Of a DNA stretch of 64,000 nucleotides, positions 38,013-50,105 are shown piece after piece (the stretch's first letter is position 1; every line of letters begins with the position of its first letter). The DNA is from Prinia subflava (Eukaryota; Chordata; Aves; Passeriformes; Cisticolidae): assembly GCF_021018805.1 (NCBI RefSeq), contig NC_086258.1, forward strand, positions 8,967,081-9,031,080. The letters are read 5' to 3'. The notes beneath the pieces are model-generated. The model was given only the letters and a program-made list of their open reading frames with translations, did not search any database and was not told the origin of the DNA. A program made the translations under genes and the position numbers.

Positions 38013-39185
38013 CCCAGGCACCGGCAGGGGAGATGCTCCGGAGCACCGGGAGCTCCAGGCAGTGTCCCAGGACTCCCAGCTCTGCCCAGGATGGGGCTGC
38101 TGTGGGGCTGTTGTTGCCTTTAGGATGAGGAGGAGGAGAAGATTTCAAAGCCAGAGAGGCTGAGCTGGAGCAGGGTCCCACGGAGGGCTGGGGGTGTTGG
38201 CTGTCAGGGTGGTAATTCTCCTCTCTGTAATTTTTGCCTCTTTTTTATTTTTTCCCCCCCAACCCAATTGGCCATAAAATTGCTGAGAAGCTGCAATTTC
38301 CTCAGCTTAGCAAAATAGAAGTGCCCAAAAACCACTTGCATTTGGGGTTTCATTTAATCTCATCGCACTGAAAAGGAAAAACACAGAAACTTGGATGCCT
38401 CGCGTGCGGCGCATTCCGCCGCGTTACATAAACCATTTCAAACTGATTTATTCTAAATGAGTTGTTATAATCAGAATTTTCCTTATGAGCAGCTTTCTTG
38501 CAAACGTCAGTGTTTCAGGGGGAAAAAAAAAAGAAAAAACCCAACCCGAACCCCATCGTACGCCTGCTCCAATATTTCAAACTGATTACTTCTAAACACC
38601 AGCGCTAAAATTAGGTCTTTGGTGTGCGGTATTGTCAGAGTGGGTGTATTATGATCTGCAGAGAGTATAAAAAGATAAATGAGTTATTTAACCAAGTAAA
38701 CGACGTTGCTGTAGAAATGTGCTGAGGGAAAAGGCGCAGGGGGGGTTGGCTCACACCGGCTGGGCCCTGGGATTGCGGCAGCGAGCGCGCGGGGGATGAG
38801 AAGGGGGTTTTCTTTGCATTAATGTTATTATTTTTATTGCTAATGTTATAACACTGGTGGTTTTCCCCCTGGCCTCAGTGGGGTCGTGATTTTGGCAGCG
38901 CCAAAATGAGAGGGGGTGGCTGAGAGAGGCGATGGGGCACCCATGGGTGCACTCCTCCCCAGAGGTGACTGGTTATTGGTGTTTTCTTAGGACTCCACCT
39001 GCCTTCATTTCCTTGGGATCTGCTCCAGAGGGGGAGATGTTGGAGCACTGCACCTGCTCCAACTCTCTGGATCTGGCTCTTCATTTCACCCACACTGTTG
39101 GGTGTCGCAGGTACAGATTGTCCCCACTGTGGGCCTCCAGGGACAAAATTGGAGGGACACTGCAATCGGAGATCACCAGCCCAGG
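38013..39185. other. Intergenic, AT-rich block
   Basis: Unique sequence. The part at about 38270-38720 is AT-rich and includes a CpG-bearing patch near 38398-38428; it may be a non-coding element. No exon is recognised. Confidence 0.4.
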
Positions 39186-39548
39186 GCCAGAAGACTCTGG
39201 GCATTGCAGGGGTTGGGCATTGCAGAAGGATTTGGCCATTGCTGAAAGTGCTGGTCATTGCAGACACTGGCCATTGCAGGTGGCTTTGGCTATTGCAGGT
39301 GGCTTTGGCCATTGCAGGTGGCTTTGGCCATTGTAACCCTTGGCCATTGTAGCCCTTGGCCACTGCAGCCTTTGGCCATTGCAGGTGGCTTTGGCCACTG
39401 CAGCCTTTGGCCATTGCAGGTGGCTTTGGCCATTGCAGGTGGCTTTGGCCATTGCAGGTGGCTTTGGCCATTGCAACCCTTGGCCATTGCAGGTGGCTTT
39501 GGCCATTGCAGGTGGCTTTGGCCACTGCAGTCCTTGCCCACTGCAGGA
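39186..39548. repeat. 19-bp minisatellite
   Basis: About 18 copies, some degenerate, of TTGGCCATTGCAGGTGGCT and variants. All frames stay open on both strands and give periodic Trp/Pro/Leu-rich peptides; none is a gene. Confidence 0.94.
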
Positions 39549-40713
39549 GATGCTGGTCCCTGCCCCTGCAGCCGGGGATGCAAAGGGAACAAGAGCCCCC
39601 ATGTAGGGCTGGCTCCATCCCACTCATCCCCTTTTCCCAAGGCTGCTGCGAGCCCGGGGGTGCTGGGGGTGCCCCCACTGCCCCTCCTGCCCCATCCATG
39701 TGAGGGACGTGGGGATTGATGCCAGGCAGGCCCTGGAGCAGCTGCCGTAAATCACAGCCCCGCGCTCCGGGGCTGCTCTTATTGATATTCATCTTTTGCA
39801 CTGAGCCTCTTTATAATCGACTGTGGAGCGGCACTCCAGCGCCAGCCACGGCTCAGATGGATCGTGCAGGACACGAAATACAAATAAAGGGTGAGGAGTA
39901 GGAGCTGCATCATTCCTGCCGTGCCTGCCGCGCTCCGGGGCCGCTCCAGAGGATTCAGCACATCCATCAGCTCCGGGCAGGGCTGCAGGGGGAGCTTTGG
40001 TGTTATTTTGGGGTAGCTGAAGGGTAATAATGAGAGGAATGATAATTCCATGGTGAAGGGATGGCAGGGATGGGTTGGAGTGACGGCCACATCCTTGGGG
40101 TGGTGACACAAGTGGCACGGTGACAATGCAGACACTCAGACAGGAATGCTGCCACCGGCATGGGGGTAATGAGGGGTTGCTCAGGTGAGGCAGGAATTTG
40201 ATTTTTGGCTGTCTGTGCCGGGGCTGGGGTGAGGCAGGGTTGGTGTTTTGGTACCCAAATCCCTCGTGGTGGGTCTGGTCCCTGCCGGGTTTGGGCAGAG
40301 CCCTGTGGGACCAAACCTCATCCCTCTGGGGCCCTGGGAGAGGAATTAAATCAGTCCAGTTCAGTGACAGGACAAAAAAGAGGGGGAAAAAAGGCAGAAA
40401 TGCCAAGCCACAAACCAAGGCAGCTAAATCCAGGAGGGCAATGTAACCTCACTCACCGGGCCTCACCAGAAGTTACAATACATAAATTATTGCACCTAAA
40501 AGCATCTCTAATTTCACTTGTGAGTGATTCACCAGGACACACCAGGCTGCCCTCTGCATCTCCCCATTTGATTAGACATTTGTACCAAGGCAGAGCTCAC
40601 GCTGAAAATAACATTACTGGAATGGAGACGGACAAGAGAATTCATTTGAATGGAAATCAATTTGATTAGAAAAGTAAATTACCCGCAGTCTATGAGCAGC
40701 ACATTGTGGTCGG
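39549..40713. other. Intergenic, no gene
   Basis: Unique sequence with no recognised exon or transposon. An AT-rich part at about 40440-40690 could be regulatory but shows no specific motif I would defend. Confidence 0.45.
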
Positions 40714-40795
<82 letters not shown>

Positions 40796-40796
40796 T
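40714..40796. repeat. (AAT)n microsatellite
   Basis: About 26 uninterrupted copies of the trinucleotide AAT. Long pure trinucleotide arrays are usually length-polymorphic. Confidence 0.98.
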
Positions 40797-41717
40797 TGAT
40801 CAGTGGCAGCAAAGGATCTTAAATGTTTTATGGACCTGGCAGTGACTGAGCTGTGATCACTTCCCACATGGAAACAGGGCTGGATCCCCCACTCCTTGTG
40901 CTGGGACACTGCCAGGCAGGGCTGTCCCATGTCCCCAGGGACCCCTGTGCCACCAGGAGCCTCTGGAGGGACCAAGCCCACTCCTGTGCCCCAAAGTGGG
41001 CACGGGGCTGCAGGAATTGGGCATGGCCAAAGGGCTGTGAATGGGTTTATGTGGCTGGAGGTGCCCTCGTGGGGGGCTTTAATTTAATTTACCCAGGGGT
41101 GATGCTGGTCTGGACAAACCACTGGATCCCAGTGTCACTGTCCCCATATGGGTGACACTGGGATGCCAGCACTGACCTGGCTGGGGGAGGACAGCAGTGT
41201 CCCTCCCTTCGTGCCCACCCTCCACTGCCAAGTGTCACCACGGAGGTGACAAAGAGCCCTGGCAGGAGGCAGGGCAGGACCCCCGGGCGCTCCCTCCAGG
41301 TCCTCCCCTGTGCCAGCTGCAGTGCAAGGAGCTGCACACTTTGCTGAGCTGTGGCACCTTCTAAATAATCAATTGGTATTTAATTCCCATGTGATAACTG
41401 TCTTATTAAATCTAAATTTAATGTGTATTTGGGAAACCCTAATTTAAAGTGTTACTGCATGCACCATCTGGTGTGCTCTCTAAATACAAATGCAATAACA
41501 TAATTCAGAATTACATCATAAAAGTAAGTTATAAGAGATTAAAATGCACAACTCTGTTCTTCAGTCAAGGCAGCTTTTATGCTTTTGCTCCTGACTTAGA
41601 CACAAATCACAACCAAAACATCCCTAGCCCGATTAAGTGATTTTCTGCTGGGATTTTGGGTTTAATGGGGAGCAGGAGTGCACAGGAGGGAGCTTGGAAG
41701 ATCAGGGGCACTGGAGA
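40797..41717. other. Intergenic, no gene
   Basis: Unique sequence. The GC-richer part at about 40860-41330 carries only short chance open frames and the part at about 41340-41630 is AT-rich. Nothing is recognised. Confidence 0.45.
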
Positions 41718-41878
41718 TGTGGAAATGTTGCCCAGAGAAGCTGTGGCTGCCCCTGGAAGTGTCCAAGGCCAGGCTGGATGGGTTTGGAGCAAGCAGGGAG
41801 GTGTCTCTGCCATGGCAGGGGTGGCACTGGAGGAGCTTTAAGGTCCCTTCCCATCCAAACCATTCTGGATTTCCATGA
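41718..41878 (+). mobile_element. CR1 LINE 3' fragment
   Basis: The + strand reads in the CR1 sense: tgcccagagaagctgtggct, ggaagtgtccaaggccaggc, tggatgggtttggagcaa, ctctgccatggcaggggtgg and ttaaggtcccttcccatcca. It is 5'-truncated and non-coding. Confidence 0.87.
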
Positions 41879-42600
41879 AATCCTCTGCTCCCGATGCCAG
41901 GGCTGGGCACAGGGAGACTCAGAGCCCCTCTGAGCTGCCTTTTGTTGAAAAATCAGTCAAATGTAGCCCAGAGTTGGGCACATCAATGATCTTTTATGGT
42001 GGCAGTAAATCTAATATCTTCTCAAAACCCCCTCTTTTCCCTCTACGTTGAATGAAACATGAGATCCCTTAATAGAGAGGGAAATTAAAATCTAGTTTTA
42101 TTGCAGTTCCTGTAACTGGTATCTAAGCTATTAATAATCAATCCATTCTTGCTTAAAAGCCAACATTTATCACCCCAGCTGAGCTGACGGGCACTGGGGG
42201 GAAAGTACAATTGACTGCAATTACACTTTGAAAAATGTTATCTGTGCCACTGACCACTGGGGATGAACGATGAGATTCCAGTTGTTTTTCCCTCCTCAGG
42301 TTCATCCCCCCAACTTTTATTTTTGGGTGTTTTTGCTTCTCCTCGAGCCTCCAGGATGCTCTGAGGAAGGATCTGAGGGGAGGGATCTGTGCTGTCCCAA
42401 ATTCAGGAGGATCCTCCTCACTGAGCCTTTGACTGCAGAGGGACCCCAAACCTTTCAAGACCCCACAAGAGCAACTCTAAATCTCTTTTAAGAACCCCAC
42501 ACACAAAAGTTTATTGGTTTTATCCCTGCCCTTTCCAAGGGGGAGGAAGAGGCTGGTGCAGGAATTGATTTCCTGGAGTTCCTGGTATTGATGGAGCCGC
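41879..42600. other. Intergenic, no gene
   Basis: Unique sequence, partly AT-rich (41990-42250). No exon, repeat family or clear motif cluster. Confidence 0.4.
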
Positions 42601-42860
42601 TGGCCGCAGCCATATCCCGCTCCCCGCCGTAATTCTCCAGACTCCAAACTTTTCAAATGAGTTTTTGCAGTTTAAAATTAATAATTGTTCTGTCTAGAAC
42701 GAGGATAATTAAATGCCTGTTCATCCTCATTATTGTCAGCCGTGTGATTTGTTGTTTTCTCCGTAATAAAATTAACCGGTTTAACTAATGGGCGCCAAAA
42801 CTTGATAATTAAAGCTGAGCAAATAATTTGCAACTAATGATTTGCCCAGTGGGTTTGGCG
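42601..42860. promoter_or_regulatory. Candidate conserved element rich in homeodomain-type ATTA/TAAT words
   Basis: A unique block with many taat/atta cores in a short space (gtaattctcc, aattaataattg, ggataattaaat, gataattaaagc, aactaatgattt). This density is typical of developmental enhancers. No repeat structure. Inferred from sequence only. Confidence 0.35.
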
Positions 42861-43580
42861 GGATCCGTGGTGGGTTTGTGGCTGATGGAGAAGGGCTGGG
42901 AGCCACTGGTGATGCCCAAACCCACACAGGGAACCTCCTTTTCCTTACAATGGTCATTTTTAATGCAAGTTCTTCGATTTTTTTTTCTTTCTGAAGAAAG
43001 AGGTTTCCCCACGGGCTTTGCTCACACCTGGAGCACAAGGCAGGTGGTTCACCTGTGGATGAAACCCCAGAGGGAAGAGCAGCTGCTCTCAGGTAAATCT
43101 CAGTGAGGATTTGGAGGTGGCCAAAAAAGGGCAATTCCTGGGGAGGAGAGGAATTAAAATAATGAGCCAACAAAAGGAGTTTGGTCTCCTAACAAGACAC
43201 TCTTCTAACAAGAATGGACTTTGAAATGATGGTTATTAGGCAGGTTTCATTCCGGCAGCAGTTAAAGGAGCTTCCGAAGGTATCGCAATTAATTTGTGAG
43301 TTTATATTACACATTATAACGCGAGGGGCCATTAACGAGGCGGTGACATTAAATTTAATGTCCTTGGTGAGTGGGGCAGTCTGTCTCTCCCTCCTGGGCA
43401 CATTCCCTGGGTGTTTGGGGTCCAGCACTGCTGGATTTCTCCTCTCTGCTGGAGAGGCTGGGGGTTGTCACCGCGGTGCCACACGGGGACCCTGGGGGAC
43501 ACAAAGCTTTGCCCCCGGCCCCGTGGCACAGCCAGCAAGGCTGGGAGGAGCACAAGGAGAATCTGGAGTGTCTCATACCT
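42861..43580. other. Intergenic, mixed
   Basis: A GC-richer part (43370-43560) lies between AT-rich parts (43190-43365 and after 43570). No exon recognised. Confidence 0.4.
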
Positions 43581-44230
43581 ATAACTTTAAATTAAAAAAG
43601 CAATGTGCTGTTTATTGGCGCTGCCGAGCGTCTCCGGAGCGGGAGGCTCATAAAGATCATATTACAGTACAAGCCATTATGCAAAGAGTTTACTATATAT
43701 ACATTTCTAAATGCTTCAGCAAACAGCAGCCTCCTTACGAGCAGAGCAGGATAACTGGTTCGTTTGGGGTAACAAATGATCCTTGATTTGATTTTAAATG
43801 CAATGACAGCAAAATTTATTTCTTATTTAATCACTTGCCAGAGCTGTTGAGGACGGGATGGTATTAAACTGCACAATGCAGCATATGACTACTGAATCAG
43901 TTGAAATAGGCATAAGAATATATTATGTTTATAGGATAGAAAAAGACTGTACAGCAATGCATATAACTAGAATGGGTATTTTTGTCATTTATACAGTAGC
44001 TTATATCATTATTCCTTCCCGCTTCCAATTTTACAGTAATAAAAATACAGGGGATGTGATTCTCTTTGCATAAACCAACTTGATTCTTTATTAAATATTT
44101 TTATTAATCTGAAGTACTACAAAGCATTTGAGCAGATAAATCAGGCTCCGAATAGTCATTCCCTCTCTGCTATGGCTCTATAAAGTGGATTCATTTATGA
44201 GCGTGCACTACCCAAAAAGAAGGTTTCCAT
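43581..44230. promoter_or_regulatory. Candidate long conserved AT-rich element
   Basis: About 650 nt of unique, AT-rich, non-repetitive sequence (for example gcataagaatatattatg, gctctataaagtggattc) between GC-rich flanks. It reads unlike the decayed DNA around it and is a candidate distal enhancer or non-coding exon. Confidence 0.33.
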
Positions 44231-44725
44231 ATTCATTAACATGCTCCCTCATGGCCCTGGTTTTTTATCCCACTGGACCATGCAGAAGGGGCTCCAGAAG
44301 AAGCAGGAAATCTGCTCTGTGATCCCTGCCTGGTCTGGGGTCCAATTTAATGAGGAATCACCACTTGGGTACCTCAGGATGCTCGGGGTCTCTCCAGCTC
44401 CGGCTCCACTCACACCCAGCCTGGGGACATCAGCACCTCCAGGCTGAGCTGGGGATGGATCCAGCCCCAGAACTGCCCCTGGTCACCCCAGCCACTCTCC
44501 CACGGGATGTGGGGATCCCATAATGCAGCAGAGGGGGAATGTCTGGACCAACCCCTCCCGGGAGGATGCCCAGGCCCACGGGGGCTTTTTAACCCCCCAA
44601 AATGTCCCTGACCTCTTGCTGCCCCTCCTCTCCCATGACGCCACATCCTCTCACCCACAGAATGCAGCATTTCGGGTGCAACACGGCCCTTTGGGCCAAT
44701 CCCCTCTGTGCCCAGGCAGCTCCCA
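44231..44725. other. Intergenic, no gene
   Basis: GC-rich unique sequence leading into the CCCAT array. Open frames here owe their length to the array. Confidence 0.45.
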
Positions 44726-45050
44726 TCCCATCCCATCCCACCCCATCCCATCCCATCCCACCCCATCCCATCCCATCCCATCCCATCCCATCCCATCCCA
44801 TCCCATCCCATCCCATCCCATCCCATCCCATCCCATCCCATCCCATCCCATCCCAAATTCCCATCCCATCCCATCCCATCCCATCCCAAATTCCCATCCC
44901 ATCCCATCCCATTATCCCATCCCATCCCATCCCATTATCCCATCCCATCCCATCCCATCCCAAATTCCCATCCCATCCCATCCCATTATCCCATCCCATC
45001 CCATCCCAAATTCCCATTCCATCCCATTATCCCATCCCATCCCACCCTTC
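44726..45050. repeat. (CCCAT)n array
   Basis: About 60 copies of the pentamer CCCAT, pure over about 90 nt and then broken by aaattcccat and attatcccat units. On the minus strand this is GGGAT repeated, with three-G runs every five bases, a sequence able to form G-quadruplexes. Peptides such as SHPIP and MGWDG repeats are artefacts. Confidence 0.97.
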
Positions 45051-46205
45051 CCGGTGGGAGCGGCTGCGGGGGCAGCTCGGAGCCGGCGCCTCCAGCCTCC
45101 GCCAGCTGACTCCTCACTGAGTCACCAAGGAATTAAACCTATTTAAAACCCAGCCAGGTGTGCAAACAAGTTTATCCTCCTGCAGCAGCTCGGGGGGAAC
45201 CGCGAGGGCTCCGAAAAGGTCACGGCAGCCACGTGGATGTTGGGGCTCCTTGGGAGAGGTGACATTCAGCGCTGCATTGGGACTCACCAGCACCCCCGGA
45301 GCTGCTGCCTCCAGCCAGCCCTGCAATTCCCTGCCCTGTGCTGGGATCAGCCTCATCCCGCCCCGCTCCCCTCCCGGGGTTTTGGCTTTGATTGCAGATT
45401 TTCCTGCGGCAGCTGTCTAACATTTGTTTGCTGTTTGGGAACAGGAATTATGGCACTCCGCAAACAAGCAGGGACCCTCCGGAGCTGCTGCTGGCACGGC
45501 CCCGCAGCCTGGCATCCCAAAATATTCCTGCTGCTCCAGGTGCCATCTTCGGGGGGATTTAGCCATCCATCTGCTGCTGGTGCATGCCCTGGTGCATTCC
45601 TGTATCCCGGCAGGGCTGTGGATGCCCGGCAGGTCCAGCACTCGGGAATGAGCCCAGCAGCACCCCCAGGACATGGATTTGCCTTCCCTCCCTCCCCTGT
45701 CCCGCTGACCACGCTGGAATGAGTTGAAGCAGGGCTTTGCCCCCACAGGAAGAGCTGATTCCACGGCTGAAGTCAATCCAGGGCTGTGCACCGGAGTGTT
45801 TTCCTTGCAGGGAGCTGCAGGGGCCGCCCATAAATCCGCCCTCGGCAGCAGCTCTGTCACAGATGTCCCAGGACGTGAATTTGTTCTCCGTTTTTAGTGC
45901 TGGCGTAAAGCTAAATTACGGTCGTTGTCAGCATTAGCAAAAACCTCCATCCCCATCCTGCCTGTAAAGCACAGCGGCGGCGCTGGGGGCTGGCAGGGAT
46001 GGAGGGCAGGAGGGGCAGCTCCTGTTTTCTGGGAATTCCAGGGGTTTGGGGAGCTGGGACTGCCGCTGGTGATTTTGGCCACCAGCAGGATGGCAGGAGT
46101 GGCAGGGCAGGCACCTCGGCCACGGGGAGCTCTTTCCCATCCCTCCACCTCCCTCCCTCTGGAATGTGGGCAGCACACTCAGAGCCCACCCAGGGCACAC
46201 CGAGA
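45051..46205. other. Intergenic, with one AP-1/MARE-like site pair
   Basis: At 45105-45124 GCTGACTC and TGAGTCA stand five bases apart as an imperfect inverted pair, followed by AT-rich sequence. The rest of the region is GC-rich, with overlapping chance frames and no recognised exon. Confidence 0.4.
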
Positions 46206-46282
46206 GGAAGGGGAAGGTGAAGGGGAAGGTGAAGGTGAAGCTGAAGGTGAAGGTGAAGATGGAGGTGAAGGTGAAGGTGAAG
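46206..46282. repeat. (GAAGGT)n microsatellite
   Basis: About 13 imperfect copies of the hexamer GAAGGT, purine-rich on the + strand. Frames stay open and give Glu/Gly or Lys/Val alternation, which is an artefact. Confidence 0.95.
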
Positions 46283-47380
46283 GTGTGTTTGACTTCATCC
46301 CAACCAAACCCGCCTGGCATTGCCCAGGTTTGCCACAGACACCTCGGGAAGCTCCAGAATTTGGCACCTCAGGGGTCACAGAGCACCGGCCCCTCCCAGG
46401 ACACTGCTGGCACCAGAGGAGCAGGAAAGTTTCACACCTTTGCAAAAACAACGTCCGAGAAGGAAAGGAGCCTTCAGCAGCTGTAATTGAGATGGATGAA
46501 AGGGCGGCTGCCTCCCCCAGAAGCGTTCCAGGCACCAGACTTGAGAGGAATATGAAGTGCTGCTGCTCTCCAAAGATCGCCACGCTGCCGCTGAATTATT
46601 AATGAGCAGGAATGATTTCATATTTAATCTAAAGACTATTAATTACACTGCAGAAGAGCAACACACCGTCCTGAGAGCCCCTCTCGCCAAGTGAATAATT
46701 TAGTGGTGCCCCATATTTTACCTCAATGTCAGGGCGGGCGGGGGGACCCCTCCTGCCTGAGCAGACAGCGGTGGCCCAAGGGTGGTGTTGAGGGCCCACC
46801 CCAACCTGTGAGCCCCCCAGTCTGGGCAGAGGGGGATTATTTGGGGTCCCTGGGGCTGGGGGCACTGCTGTCCCTCCATCCCAGCCTCACTCAGAGCCCA
46901 GCAGCAGCCCCAGCTGTGGGAGCACTGAAGACAGATGTTTATTTGTCCGGGATTGTTTGCTGATCGCTGTTACAGCGATCCAGGCTGATCATTAAAAAGT
47001 GAAATGGGCTGTTTAATAACGATGCTGGGAGCACGCAGTGTGCCTCGCATTACGAGGGTGTTTAAGCATGAGCCCAATTAAGTCCCTTGCATCCCCACAG
47101 AATTACCCCAGTTGTGCAAACTATTAGGCAAACTCCAGGCTCCTCGTACTCACAGGCAATCCTGGAGCCTGGCACTCTGCTAGAGACCCATTTCTGTCCT
47201 GAAGCTAAATTAAAATCCTATTGTGCCAGTGCTGCTAATATTTCCTGCTCTTGTTTCCAACAATTAAGTTGTGACGTTCTGCCAAAACACACAGGGAAAC
47301 GAGAAAACGCTCTTGATCAGCTGGAAGGAGAAGGCAAATCCTCCCAGCTGCCTCCTGCCACCCAGATGCCACCGTGCCAG
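46283..47380. other. Intergenic, with AT-rich candidate elements
   Basis: Two blocks at about 46570-46700 and 46930-47290 are unique and AT-rich with many attaat-type words. The second contains a perfect 19-nt palindromic hairpin at 46962-46980. The part between them is GC-rich and featureless. Confidence 0.4.
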
Positions 47381-49148
47381 GGTGACAGTGGCAGGTTAAG
47401 CAGCACCTGATGGATGAGGCAGTGCCTGGTGGAGGTGGGGATTTGTTGTTCTTGTGGGAAATGGGGCTTTGGGACTTGAGATGTGAAGCTGAAATGGTTT
47501 TTTTCTTAGTTCAGGGGAGAAATTTGGGGACTGGATCCGTGCAGTGCCAAAAAGGAGAGTTCTGATGTACTGGGTTTGTGTGGAAAGGGTTTGGGGGTGC
47601 AGGGTCATGAGGACGGCAGTGATGGGGCAGCTTTGGTGGCACCTGGAGCCCAGCTGGGGTCACCCCACCACAGCTGCTGCTGAGGAAGGACTCGAGGGAC
47701 AATTCCCAGCCCTGCTGTGTCCCCAGCACCCCCTGATCCCGCCACCCTTCCCACACAGGTACTGCACATCCTTTTAAACATTCTCCTGAATCCAAATCCC
47801 CTTTTCCCCCTTGGTCTGCTCCTCCCAGCGCTCCTCAGGGAGGGCACAGCTGCTCCCCTGCCCCACCTGCAAACCCCCAAAGTGACCCCACAGTGCCCTC
47901 AGGGCCATGTCCCCCTGCTTGGGGTGGGCTGGGGCTGCTCTGGGGCAGGAAGGAGCTGCTGGGGACCCCCGAGAGTGTTGGGGACACTGCAGTGGGACAA
48001 GGAGGGACTGGCAGAGCTGTGGTGAGATCAAGTTAACTGGTGGAGGAGAAAGAGGAAGGGGGAGCTGGAGAAAGCTGTTTAAGAAAGAAATGACTGTTTG
48101 GTCATGGCTTACAAGTTGGTACTTAGAAATTCCATGAATTTTAAAATAAAGACATCGTGAGATTTGAACTTTCTTTTGAATACTCACAAACTGCGGTGCC
48201 TAATACCTTCCCTGGCCATTAAGGAGCTGTGCTGGGAAGCAGAGAGAGCTAAGTACTACACTGATAGAGCAGTTAAACACCATAATGGAATTGTGTTTGG
48301 AGAGGCTGCAAAGCCAGGTAGAGAGCCCATACATAAACAAGGCCATTACCAGCCAGGGTAAGTGGTGATAGAATTTCATGAATATCCCCACAAAAAGCTT
48401 TGTATATTTATAACAACCTGCAGAGTCGTTTTGAACACAGTCGGGGGCCTTTCAGAGTGACTCTGGAGTTAAATTGTACAGTGGATCTGTGTCCCTGCAT
48501 GGCGATATCGGCTCCAGGCGGAGCTGGGTGGGCAGAGGGATCCCTGACCCTGCCTGGGCACCCTCCCGGGGCGCTGCGGGTCCTGAAGCAGTGTTGGCAA
48601 TTTGGTGGTTACTGCCCGCAAATTCCTCCAGTTTCCAGCTTAAAAGAACCTTTCCAGAAAGGTTTTTAGGATGATTTTCTGTTGGCAGGGCAGGGGGAGC
48701 AGGAGGACGCTGCTTCCCAGCCGGGATGGAACAGGGAGAGGGAGGAGTGGCTGCTCCTCTGCTGGACGACTGGAGAAGTCACCAGAGGGAAGAGACAGAA
48801 GTTTCCACGTCTCAGGAAAAGGAGAAATAAATCTGGGAGCCATCAGACCCCAAGGATCAGGATGGGGCTCTGCAAGAGCTGCCCAGCAAAGACTCAGAGC
48901 CCAGCGGGGAGCAGGGGCACAGCTGGGACCCCAAACTGGGGCTGTGGGGCACAGCCTGGTCCTGCTGCTCCCCGGGGCTGCTTTGCTGATGATCCTACAC
49001 CAATCCCACACCAATCCCACAGCATTCCTGGGACAGCCTGTCCCACACAAGCAGAACACGTGTGTGCTGCCAGAGCCCCGAAACCTCTCCATGAGAAACC
49101 CACACTCCCCTCCTCTGAACAGCAAAGCAAACTCGTGAGTGTGCTAGC
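47381..49148. other. Intergenic, no gene
   Basis: Unique sequence. The part at about 48090-48490 is AT-rich and could be a regulatory element. A donor-like agg|gtaagt occurs at 48358/48359 without a matching open frame. No exon recognised. Confidence 0.4.
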
Positions 49149-49240
49149 ACTTCAATTTAAATAAACAGGTGCTTTAAACTCGGGAAAACTTTGCTCTGCA
49201 ACTCTTGCAAAACCTGAAGCCAAGTGTCAGGCACAGCTCG
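49149..49240 (+). repeat. Dispersed duplicate, copy A
   Basis: The sequence around tttaaataaacaggtgcttt, then aaactc and aactttgc, recurs at 52208-52300 in the same orientation with roughly 80% matching bases by eye. It matches no transposon end that I know. Confidence 0.75.
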
Positions 49241-49954
49241 GGCACGAGCTGTAATAAAATGCTAATTGCAATTCATAAATTATGTCGGGATGCCCGGGAA
49301 TGTTGAAGCCCCTGGATGAAGTGTAGCGTTCAATTTATCCTGTGCACGCTGCCGACAGTGCTGCCAGCCTCCCTCTTGTCCCCCTGTGTTGTTTTGTCAT
49401 CTCTGTACTATCACCAATTCATCACAAAGGCAACTGAACTCGCCGATGTCCACCCACCGGGTGACTTTGTCTTCGCTACTCTATGACTTCTAAATTAAAT
49501 TGTCAAAACACATTACCGAGAAAAATATCGTGGAGGGGAAGTTCTTTACCCTTTTCTCCCGGCTGAAGAGAGAACGGGTTTGATTTGGAGAAAACATGTC
49601 TGCTTCATTATCCCTCCCGTTATCATATTTCTTCCCTCGGCAGCAGCAGGAAAAGAGTCGATACACAAGTCTTGGATGACATGATGGAGCATCCCACAGG
49701 AGTTGTCTCGATAAATTCTGAGATTGCCCTGCAAAAGCTGGAGGGGGGGGTGTAATTTTCACTCTCTTTTATTCCTCCCACTCTCAGACAATTTAGCAGA
49801 GATTACGGGGTTTGCTGGTGTGGATTCCCCCGAGCTGGGTGTTCCCACTGTGCCAGCACTGCCTGGTTTGGGATCAGCTCCTTGGAGCCCTTGCAAGAGA
49901 AGAAATGAGCCCAAATGGGACTGGGGAGGGCCCAGGTGCTGCTCCCACCTCTGC
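49241..49954. other. Intergenic, no gene
   Basis: AT-rich unique sequence. No exon or repeat family recognised. Confidence 0.4.
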
Positions 49955-50105
49955 TCCTTGAATCCTAGAATTGGACTGGGAGGGATCTCAGAACTCATCC
50001 CATTCCCTCCTGCCATGGGCAGGGACATCTCCCACCATCCCAGGGTGCTCCAAGCCCCGTCCAACCTGGCCTTGGACACTTCCAGGGATTGGGAAATCCA
50101 TGCCG
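49955..50105 (-). mobile_element. CR1 LINE 3' fragment
   Basis: The + strand is the complement of a CR1 tail: ttgaatcctagaattggact, cctgccatgggcagggacat, tgctccaagccccgtccaac and ggccttggacacttccaggg. 5'-truncated and non-coding. Confidence 0.85.

Noticed and set aside
44410..45146. SHPIP- and GMGWD-repeat open frames
   Set aside because: Translations of the (CCCAT)n array in several frames; not genes.
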